Shown here one piece after another: positions 1-4,408 of a DNA stretch of 5,464 nt. The notes under the pieces are model-generated. The model ran no database searches. It was not told the DNA's origin and saw nothing but the letters and a program-made list of their open reading frames with translations. A program made the position numbers and the translations under genes. The stretch is taken from NCBI GenBank assembly GCA_021799315.1, contig JAJZAR010000097.1, forward strand, positions 1-5,464, in the 5' to 3' direction. Each line of letters begins with the position of its first letter. Within the stretch, counting starts at the first letter, position 1. The stretch is from Thermoplasmata archaeon. Its GTDB lineage: Archaea > Thermoplasmatota > Thermoplasmata > Thermoplasmatales > Thermoplasmataceae.

Positions 1-96
1 ATTGAAAGCCTTTCAGGCTTGCCTTCGCCAGTAAGTGATTCGCATTATGAAGTTAAATCCAAAAGTTCAGTGGTTCTTCGGCAAATCATGGATTAG
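1..96 (+). CDS. C-terminal end of an unidentified protein (partial)
   Basis: Frame 1 is open from the first base to a TAG at 94-96, giving the last 31 residues of a protein whose start lies outside the window. The other two plus frames close early. The peptide begins IESLSGLPSPVSDSHYEV and ends VVLRQIMD, which looks like a linker followed by a short amphipathic helix; no family is recognisable. It would converge on the minus-strand DCC gene and overlap its last 11 bases, a common arrangement in compact archaeal genomes. A short inverted repeat (AAGCCT, 3-base loop, AGGCTT) at 6-20 lies inside it and could also act in the RNA. With only 31 codons the open frame could be chance, so confidence is low. 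Confidence 0.4.
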   Translation: MESLSGLPSPVSDSHYEVKSKSSVVLRQIMD

Positions 97-460
97 GTTT
101 TGCATATCTTCCCAGCCATTTGAAGAATATTTGAATAAGGCTGGCTTTTCTATTTTCAGCAACAATGCTGTAGATAAGATTACCTAAGTGTAGAAATCTG
201 AATAAAAATAGAACAGGCAATATGGGGAATAGGTTCTTGGAATGTTCGGAGATAACCACTGCGCCATCAAATCCCCGTATTACCTTTCCATCAAGTTTCA
301 CAACTATGGAATCAGAGGCTTCGAATTCAGAGTTAGCTAATGGTATCCTGTTGAAATCATCCGAGCTTCTGTTCACCGCATATTTGCAGAGTTCGCACTC
401 TGAATCGAAGTAAATGCTTGCAGTATGGGTGCCATCTCTCTCCGCAGTTCTGTTTTTCAC
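86..460 (-). CDS. DCC-family (DUF393/YuxK-like) thiol-disulfide oxidoreductase
   Basis: Protein of 124 residues, the usual size of the DUF393 family, whose members carry a DxxCxxC motif and are thought to act in thiol-disulfide exchange; substrates are mostly unknown. The motif is visible as D19-S-E-C22-E-L-C25, preceded by a short beta strand (SIYF). Further family traits are a GFDGAVVI segment near residues 63-70, a hydrophobic stretch LFPILPVLFLF at about 77-87, and AENRK at 101-105, matching the family's C-terminal 'A-x-N-R' element. The hydrophobic stretch is normal for the family and not evidence of a membrane anchor. Start: GTG at 460-458, preceded by GAAGGA at 472-467 with 6-base spacing; the closest ATG (465) runs straight into a stop. 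The GTG overlaps the stop of the upstream zinc-ribbon gene (GTGA), so the two are probably translationally coupled. The family call is from motif recognition, not a search. Confidence 0.85.
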   Translation of the reverse strand: MKNRTAERDGTHTASIYFDSECELCKYAVNRSSDDFNRIPLANSEFEASDSIVVKLDGKVIRGFDGAVVISEHSKNLFPILPVLFLFRFLHLGNLIYSIVAENRKASLIQIFFKWLGRYAKPNP

Positions 461-627
461 TTCATTTCCTTCGGTTTTGGAATGGTGTACGTGCCGCTAT
501 CACCAGAGTAGTAGTTGAACGTAGCACCACACTTGGGGCACGTCATTCTGGAAACCCTGTAGCTGTTGAATCCCCATTCCTTGTTCTTGGTAAGATTCTC
601 CGTATTTCCACATATGGGACATTTCAT
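457..627 (-). CDS. Small C2C2 zinc-ribbon protein
   Basis: A 56-residue protein starting MKCPICGN. Two CxxC knuckles are visible, C3-P-I-C6-G and C30-P-K-C33-G, separated by 23 residues, the layout of a zinc ribbon that binds one zinc. Between them lies a strand-rich segment (KEWGFNSYRVSRM), and after the second knuckle comes ATFNYY and a C-terminal TIPKPKEMK tail. Small archaeal zinc ribbons of this kind are common; some bind nucleic acid or pair with RNA polymerase factors, but the role here is unknown. The ATG at 627 is preferred because the TATA box centred near 652-653 would start transcription at it, giving a leaderless mRNA. An in-frame ATG at 633 would add Met-Val but lies upstream of that predicted start. 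Its TGA (459-457) overlaps the GTG of the DCC gene, so the two are probably one operon. Confidence 0.75.
   Translation of the reverse strand: MKCPICGNTENLTKNKEWGFNSYRVSRMTCPKCGATFNYYSGDSGTYTIPKPKEMK
467..472 (-). promoter_or_regulatory. Ribosome binding site of the DCC gene
   Basis: On the minus strand GAAGGA (472-467) lies 6 bases before the GTG at 460. It falls inside the last codons of the zinc-ribbon gene, as expected for a coupled downstream cistron, and supports the GTG as the start. Confidence 0.5.
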
Positions 628-647
628 AACCATGACAATTCAAGACA

Positions 648-662
648 CCTTAAAAGGTTTCT
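648..662 (-). promoter_or_regulatory. Archaeal promoter (BRE + TATA) of the zinc-ribbon/DCC operon
   Basis: On the minus strand AGAAACC is followed by TTTTAAGG, a purine-rich BRE and TATA box. The TATA centre lies about 26 bases upstream of the ATG at 627, the spacing expected when the start codon is the first transcribed base. The same AAACCTT start is seen in the candidate HIT promoter. This is pattern-based only. Confidence 0.55.
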
Positions 663-754
663 ACAAAAGACCTTTCTGCATATCGATTTTCCAACCAACT
701 CAAGGTCACCCTCCTTTGTTTCGTACTATCCCTGTTCATTAAAGCTTGATGTCA

Positions 755-817
755 GGCATCTGCAACTGAAAGCCTTCTTCTTTTGATCACAATCAAACAG
801 CCTGAGCATGGTGACCT
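755..817. repeat. Diverged 63-base direct repeat, copy A (upstream of icd)
   Basis: Aligned without gaps to 2751-2813, 47 of 63 positions match (75%), and 11 of the 16 differences are transitions, the pattern of old shared ancestry. The most conserved blocks are GGCATCT-CAACTG at the left and CATGGT near the right. A short outlying match, ACTCAAGGT, occurs at 698-706 and 2706-2714, with a 12-base length difference between it and the repeat. The copies lie 1996 bases apart on the same strand and flank icd. What the repeat is (relic of a mobile element, duplicated gene end or RNA) cannot be decided from the sequence. Confidence 0.65.
782..797. repeat. 16-base inverted repeat
   Basis: TTTGAT-CACA-ATCAAA, a perfect 6-base-arm palindrome inside repeat copy A. 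Copy B keeps GATC but not the symmetry. It could be a protein-binding site or a weak hairpin. No clear promoter is adjacent, so its function is unknown and the occurrence may be chance. Confidence 0.3.
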
Positions 818-979
818 GAGTTTTATAGCTCCTAATTGTCCTTCGATATGTTGTTGTTCAATAACTGTATGTATGGCCAATATAATACACATCGGCAGAT
901 CTTTTGATGTCTAAAGTTTTAATTAAAAATCACTTCAACGCAATTTCTCTATTGTTCAGTGTGAGATAAAGGAAAACCC

Positions 980-992
980 AAAAAGGTTAAGC
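980..992 (+). promoter_or_regulatory. icd: Weak candidate TATA region of icd
   Basis: AAAAAGGTTAAGC has a purine-rich stretch followed by TTAAG centred near 989, about 27 bases before the icd ATG. That spacing fits a leaderless transcript, in line with the absence of any ribosome binding site before the gene. The match to a TATA consensus is poor. The AT-rich block at 917-930 is an alternative that would give a leader of about 70 bases. Confidence 0.3.
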
Positions 993-1016
993 TGTTTTTA
1001 GATTACCTCCTTTTCA

Positions 1017-2504
1017 ATGAATAGTTTGACAGGTAGACCCTCCGTTGAGAAAAATAAAGGAAAAGATGCGAAAACAATTACAGTCGCATATGGCGATGGC
1101 ATTGGACCTGAAATAATGGAAGCAACTTTAAAATTAATACTGGCTGCCGGTGCAAGAATTAATATAGAAAAGATCAACATTGGGGAGTCAGTATATCTTA
1201 AAGGCATAACATCTGGAATAGAACCTTCAGCTTGGGAATCTTTGCAAAAAAATAAAGTATTTCTCAAGGCTCCTATTACAACTCCTCAGGGAGGCGGATA
1301 CAAAAGCCTTAATGTAACCATAAGGAAGACGCTTGGATTATTTGCCAATATACGGGAGTCCCCCTCCTATTACCCCTTTATCGAAACTAAGCATCCTGGA
1401 ATGAATATAACAATAATAAGAGAGAATGAAGAAGATCTATATGGAGGAATTGAGCACAGGCAGACTGAGGATGTTGTACAATGCTTAAAACTCATTTCCA
1501 GACCCGGAACTGAGAGACTCATAAGGTATGGGTTTGAGTATGCAAAAATGCACGGACGAAGGAAAGTAACATGTTTCACAAAGGACAATATAATGAAAAT
1601 GACAGATGGTTTATTCCACAAGATTTTTGATGAAATTGCTTCAGAATATCCTGAAATAGAAAACGAGCATTGGATCGTTGATATTGGGGCTGCCAAAATG
1701 GCAGACAAACCTGAAAATTTTGATGTCATTATACTCCCAAACCTTTACGGTGACATTTTGTCTGATGTTGCTGCAGAGATTGCCGGATCAGTAGGCGTGG
1801 CTGGTAGTGCAAACATTGGTGATGGATTTGCCATGTTTGAGGCAATACACGGTTCAGCCCCAAGGAGGGCTGGTCAGAATGTAGCCAATCCGTCGGGGCT
1901 AATGCTGGCTGCAGTTCAAATGCTTGTTTATATTGGCCAGGGCGATGTTGCTTCCAAGGTGCATAATGCGTGGCTTAAAACTATAGAAGAGGGTATACAT
2001 ACTTACGATATATACAGTCCAGAAAGATCAAAAAAGAAGGTTGGAACTGTTGAGTTTGCCGAGGAAGTAATTATGAGGCTAGGGAAACTTCCCACCTATC
2101 TAAAACCTGTAAACTACCCGGTAAACACCACGCCCATTGAAATCAAAGTTAAAAAGGGGAGAAAGCAGGAAAAGAGGCTTGTTGGGATAGACGTCTTCGT
2201 AGAAAGTGATATGAAAGCAGAGGAATTGGGGAAAAAATTGGAGGCCTTAGGTAGCAGCAAATTAAAACTCTTGATGATAACAAATCGTGGAACCAAGGTT
2301 TATCCCAATGGGATTCCGGAAACTTTCTGTGTTGATCATTGGCGATGCAGGTTTCAGTGCGATACGGATTCAACATTCTTAGAACATGCTGACATAATCA
2401 GCCTGCTTTCAGAAATGGTAAGGGAAGGTATGCCTCCAATAAAGACCGAAAATCTGTATTTCTTTGATGGAAAACCAGGATTCTCACTGGGACAAGGGCA
2501 ATAA
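1017..2504 (+). CDS. icd: Isocitrate dehydrogenase, long Rickettsia/Thermus-type, probably NADP-dependent
   Basis: Cytosolic TCA-cycle enzyme oxidatively decarboxylating isocitrate to 2-oxoglutarate. Substrate residues are visible in the order S97-L-N99, R103, FANIR113, R135, Y142 and K189; metal ligands are expected at D222, D246 and D250 (NLYGDILSD). The coenzyme loop is HGSAPRRAGQ at 278-287. R283-R284 occupy the positions of E. coli K344/Y345, so the basic pair suggests NADP, whereas an Asp-Ile pair marks NAD forms. At 495 residues the protein exceeds the roughly 400-residue archaeal/E. coli-like enzyme. After the core (to about 360) come a lysine-rich linker (about 365-386) and a C-terminal domain (about 387-495) ending PGFSLGQGQ. 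That layout matches Thermus (about 496 residues) and Rickettsia (about 483) enzymes, and from memory the resemblance to Rickettsia is very close along the whole length. Start: ATG at 1017; no Shine-Dalgarno, so probably leaderless. It stands alone between gene-poor stretches. Horizontal acquisition from bacteria is inferred. Confidence 0.95.
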   Translation: MNSLTGRPSVEKNKGKDAKTITVAYGDGIGPEIMEATLKLILAAGARINIEKINIGESVYLKGITSGIEPSAWESLQKNKVFLKAPITTPQGGGYKSLNVTIRKTLGLFANIRESPSYYPFIETKHPGMNITIIRENEEDLYGGIEHRQTEDVVQCLKLISRPGTERLIRYGFEYAKMHGRRKVTCFTKDNIMKMTDGLFHKIFDEIASEYPEIENEHWIVDIGAAKMADKPENFDVIILPNLYGDILSDVAAEIAGSVGVAGSANIGDGFAMFEAIHGSAPRRAGQNVANPSGLMLAAVQMLVYIGQGDVASKVHNAWLKTIEEGIHTYDIYSPERSKKKVGTVEFAEEVIMRLGKLPTYLKPVNYPVNTTPIEIKVKKGRKQEKRLVGIDVFVESDMKAEELGKKLEALGSSKLKLLMITNRGTKVYPNGIPETFCVDHWRCRFQCDTDSTFLEHADIISLLSEMVREGMPPIKTENLYFFDGKPGFSLGQGQ

Positions 2505-2750
2505 TTTCCTGTTACCATTTGCATTTACTATATTCAAGGAATTTTCTCATATGTCATATAAGAGGCTTCTGGTAAAATTCCTAAAAGCTATAATTATCAC
2601 ACAGTCATTTTGAACCGTATAACGTTTAAATAAGCAGCTCATTTTAGATGCCTGAGAATTTTCCTAATAACATCGGTCTAATTTATTGATTCTCTTTGTT
2701 ATGGCACTCAAGGTTTTCATCTTCTTCTTATTTGTGAAGCAGTACGATAT

Positions 2751-2813
2751 GGCATCTTCAACTGCAAACTTTATTCCTGTGATCTCGACCGAATAGTCTG
2801 AACATGGTAATCT
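2751..2813. repeat. Diverged 63-base direct repeat, copy B (downstream of icd)
   Basis: Partner of 755-817, 47 of 63 bases identical without gaps. It begins 247 bases after the icd stop, while copy A ends about 200 bases before the icd start. Differences cluster on every third base of one grid (9 of 16), which hints that the ancestor was coding on the plus strand in the frame of CAT-CTT-CAA-CTG, or on the minus strand in the matching grid starting ATG-TTC-AGA. Both plus copies share an in-frame TGA at the same place, so neither reads as an intact gene. Confidence 0.6.
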
Positions 2814-3322
2814 ACAGTGTCAATGAAAAATATGAGGATTTACGTCAATTCTTATATTACCATGCCGAAATTGAGAGATTTGATAACTGGAAAGTTTTCA
2901 TAACCATACCTGGGCATATGCATAAAAATAATACATACCCGATAGGACCATCTAATCTAAGTCCTTTACCAATGGTCAAGATATGGTGAGCATCCCTTAG
3001 TTAATGGAAACTTCTAGGGGAAATCATATTGTTAGAAACGAAGAAGCTTAGTGCAGAGGAGGTTTTAAAAACGCCCTGTCAGATTAAATGGAAGTATGCG
3101 ATCAGAAGTTTGAATTGGTCTACAACAATGCAAAGAAGAAAAATAGCACAAATAAAGAAATTCTTGGAGTAAAGGTTGGCCGTTCAGGCAAATAAAATGA
3201 TAAATTCAAACCCGTTGTTTAAAAATTATCAAAAAGCAGGGATTAGGAGGAACTTCAAAAATTTTAAATGCCGAAAAGGGAAGAAGAAAAATGTTTCGAT
3301 CTGCCAAACCTTAAAGTATTAG
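2783..3322 (+). pseudogene. Possible decayed gene, one frame with three internal stops
   Basis: A single plus-strand frame runs from 2783 to a TAG at 3320-3322 (180 codons) and is interrupted only by TGA at 2987, TAA at 3002 and TAA at 3170, fewer stops than AT-rich noncoding DNA would usually show. The pieces are a 61-codon ORF with ATG at 2804 (MVIYSVNEKYEDLRQFLYYH at its start), a 47-codon piece from TTG at 3029 (AGGGG at 3016-3020 could be its ribosome binding site) with SAEEVLKTPCQIKWKYAIR, and a lysine-rich 41-codon piece from ATG at 3197. No family is recognised. The alternatives are chance or one or two genuine small genes. The left end overlaps repeat copy B. Confidence 0.22.
3306..3318 (+). 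promoter_or_regulatory. Candidate promoter of the HIT-gfcR-lysS operon
   Basis: AAACC followed by TTAAAGTA resembles the BRE/TATA of the zinc-ribbon operon. A TATA centre near 3314 predicts transcription from about 3340, leaving a leader of about 8 bases before the TTG at 3348. That would explain why no ribosome binding site precedes this gene. TTTTAAAT at 3262-3269 is an alternative box giving a longer leader. Confidence 0.4.
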
Positions 3323-3347
3323 AAATTAGAATGCATTATGTGATATA

Positions 3348-3779
3348 TTGTCTGATTGTGTATTTTGCTCAAATATCGTTTCCGGGAAGGAGTCCCATGA
3401 GTTTTTCAGAAGTGACAGAATAATCGGTTTTATGGATAAATTCCCTGTTGAGGATGGCCACTGCCTCATCATTCCAAGAAAACACTATGTAAACATACTG
3501 GACATAGAAAGGCAGGTATATCTGGATATTCATAATCTTGCAAGATATGTATCCAGAGCGGTTATGGATGTATTTCATGCCGATGGCGTTAACATAGGGC
3601 AAAACAATGGTGAGTGTGCGAAACAGGTTGTTATGCATTATCACCTGCATGTCATACCCCGGCACTGTGGCAGGGAGCTTATGTGGTCGAGGCTTGACAG
3701 ATCCGATCAGGAACTGGAAAAATATGCGAATATGATCTCAACAAGATTGAATGACATTATAAACTTGGATATTATTTAG
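3348..3779 (+). CDS. HIT-family nucleotide hydrolase (Hint-like)
   Basis: A 143-residue protein of usual family length. HIT enzymes split nucleotide phosphoramidates, dinucleoside polyphosphates or aminoacyl-adenylates through a histidine triad. The triad is intact: H97-Y-H99-L-H101-V-I, with H99 the expected nucleophile, inside NNGECAKQVVMHYHLHVIP. N-terminal C4-x2-C7 with H46 (IPRKH) and H97 would form the structural zinc site of many bacterial and archaeal HIT proteins. The usual 'AGQ' before the triad reads A91-K92-Q93, a small departure near the substrate phosphates. Start: only the TTG at 3348 lies between the in-frame stop at 3327 and the conserved CVFC, so a TTG start is nearly forced. 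It is first in an operon, 27 bases before the PyrE-like gene. Co-occurrence with lysS fits the known ability of Hint proteins to hydrolyse lysyl-AMP, but the substrate here is inferred. Confidence 0.92.
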   Translation: MSDCVFCSNIVSGKESHEFFRSDRIIGFMDKFPVEDGHCLIIPRKHYVNILDIERQVYLDIHNLARYVSRAVMDVFHADGVNIGQNNGECAKQVVMHYHLHVIPRHCGRELMWSRLDRSDQELEKYANMISTRLNDIINLDII

Positions 3780-3792
3780 TTACCAATAGGAA

Positions 3793-3800
3793 AAGGAGGA
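3793..3800 (+). promoter_or_regulatory. Strong ribosome binding site of the PyrE-like gene
   Basis: AAGGAGGA lies 6-7 bases before the ATG at 3807. It is a near-perfect Shine-Dalgarno sequence in a region where first genes lack one, as expected for an internal operon cistron, and it fixes the start. Confidence 0.8.
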
Positions 3801-3806
3801 ACGAAA

Positions 3807-4403
3807 ATGTACAGTCTCGAAGAGCTTTATAATAAAGCATTGGAATTAAAAAATAAGGGTATGTCTGATAAGGAGATATCCACAGAGCTTCATCTATCTG
3901 TTAACACAGTCACATGGCTATTGGCAAAGGATTTTTCAAAACAGAAACCTGTAAATGATGTGAGGATAGGATGGAGGAGTGTAGGCGTATATGGAAACAG
4001 AATCGCATACCTGTCCCAGATCATGATTGATATTATTGAAGAGCAATCAGCTATTTCCGGCCAGGAGGTTGATGCAATTCTTGGAATTACCGTGAATGGA
4101 ATTCCTTATGCCACAATGGCATCATACTTCATGGACAAGGAGTTGATTATATACAAACCACATCCGTCCAGAAAGGATGGATATTTCAGCAGCAATTTCG
4201 CATCTGTTAAGGGAAAGAGGGTTGTTGTGGTGGATGACATATGCAGCACTGGTGAAACACTCAAGAGAACCATAAAGGATATAATTGATGAAGGCGGAGA
4301 GGTCGTGATGGCCATGGTCATTGCCTCCAAACTGAATACGGACGAAATAGATGGCGTGACAGTTAGATCACTGTTCAGGGCTTCCCTTATTGGAAAAGAA
4401 TGA
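3807..4403 (+). CDS. gfcR: PyrE-like phosphoribosyltransferase-fold regulator (GfcR family)
   Basis: A 198-residue protein with an N-terminal helix-turn-helix (about 5-41, MSDKEISTELHLSVNTVTWL as the HTH core) fused to a type I phosphoribosyltransferase domain. The PRPP-binding loop is plain at 139-151 (VVVVDDICSTGET, acidic pair D143-D144). This architecture matches the archaeal 'orotate phosphoribosyltransferase-like' family, renamed GfcR after a haloarchaeal regulator of sugar-catabolic genes. The domain probably senses a phosphorylated ligand such as PRPP or a nucleotide rather than making orotidylate; the HTH suggests DNA binding. It sits between the HIT and lysS genes, 27 bases after one and essentially abutting the other, so it is cotranscribed and may regulate its own operon (inference). 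The symbol is by family architecture; the ligand and targets in this organism are unknown. Start set by the ribosome binding site at 3793-3800. Confidence 0.85.
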   Translation: MYSLEELYNKALELKNKGMSDKEISTELHLSVNTVTWLLAKDFSKQKPVNDVRIGWRSVGVYGNRIAYLSQIMIDIIEEQSAISGQEVDAILGITVNGIPYATMASYFMDKELIIYKPHPSRKDGYFSSNFASVKGKRVVVVDDICSTGETLKRTIKDIIDEGGEVVMAMVIASKLNTDEIDGVTVRSLFRASLIGKE

Positions 4404-4408
4404 TCACA

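Larger units (their letters stand above)
628..1016. other. Gene-poor divergent intergenic region
   Basis: About 390 bases between the minus-strand zinc-ribbon operon and plus-strand icd. It holds the operon promoter (648-662), one copy of a diverged 63-base repeat (755-817), a 16-base inverted repeat (782-797), an AT-rich block TTTTAATTAAAAAT (917-930) that could be a TATA box on either strand, and a weak TATA candidate for icd (about 987-991). A minus-strand ORF of 46 codons with ATG (892-752, starting MCIILAIHT) lies about 30 bases downstream of the AT-rich block. It has no recognisable family, and differences from the second repeat copy do not follow its codon grid, so it is not called a gene. 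Plus-strand frames in 418-786 are antisense to the zinc-ribbon gene. Confidence 0.6.
2505..3347. other. Long gene-poor region with possible gene relics
   Basis: About 840 bases between icd and the HIT gene with no convincing intact gene. It holds a quasi-palindrome (CTCATATG-T-CATAT-AA-GAG, 2546-2564) just after icd, a TATA-like TTTAAATA (2625-2632) with only a 13-codon ORF after it (ATG at 2648), repeat copy B (2751-2813), a plus-strand frame with few stops (2783-3322), and the HIT promoter at the right end. A TTTTAAAT at 3262-3269 has an ATG 26 bases downstream (3291), but that frame closes after seven codons. On the minus strand a 49-codon frame without an early ATG (2827-2678 region) crosses repeat copy B. 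No tRNA, CRISPR array or clear terminator was seen. Confidence 0.6.

Noticed and set aside
6..20. Hairpin AAGCCT-TTC-AGGCTT as a terminator of the minus-strand operon
   Set aside because: It lies 66 bases beyond the DCC stop, lacks a following T run on the minus strand, and sits in a probable coding end on the plus strand; archaeal termination mostly uses T tracts.
418..786. 122-codon plus-strand ORF
   Set aside because: It is antisense to the zinc-ribbon gene, has no family features, and the minus-strand reading has clear CxxC knuckles and a promoter. Its last codons run into repeat copy A, where both copies share a stop.
740..817. C/D-box guide RNA in the diverged repeat
   Set aside because: Copy A has TTGATGT/CTGA and TTGATCA/CTGA with 12-base gaps, and copy B keeps the second pair roughly. 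But the C boxes deviate from RUGAUGA at the terminal A, the D'-C' spacer is too long for archaeal RNAs, copy B has CTGC at D', and no terminal stem forms.
1004..1013. AAGGAGGTAA on the minus strand, a strong Shine-Dalgarno-like sequence
   Set aside because: No start codon or open frame follows at a usable distance on that strand. On the plus strand it reads CCTCC just before the icd start, which is the wrong orientation for a ribosome binding site.
998..1267. 89-codon minus-strand ORF over the icd start
   Set aside because: Shadow of icd; no motifs, and it lies within the conserved N-terminal coding sequence on the other strand. The same holds for the minus ORFs at 1370-1729, 2114-2296, 2149-2376, 3369-3665, 4106-4426, 4478-4762, 4774-4956, 4800-5102 and 5113-5346.
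1017..2504. Isopropylmalate or homoisocitrate dehydrogenase instead of isocitrate dehydrogenase
   Set aside because: S97-L-N99 with R103, R113 and R135 is the isocitrate-specific substrate pattern, and the C-terminal extension belongs to the long IDH group.
3807..4403. True orotate phosphoribosyltransferase (pyrE)
   Set aside because: The N-terminal helix-turn-helix and the family pattern match the PyrE-like/GfcR regulators; no pyrimidine genes are nearby.
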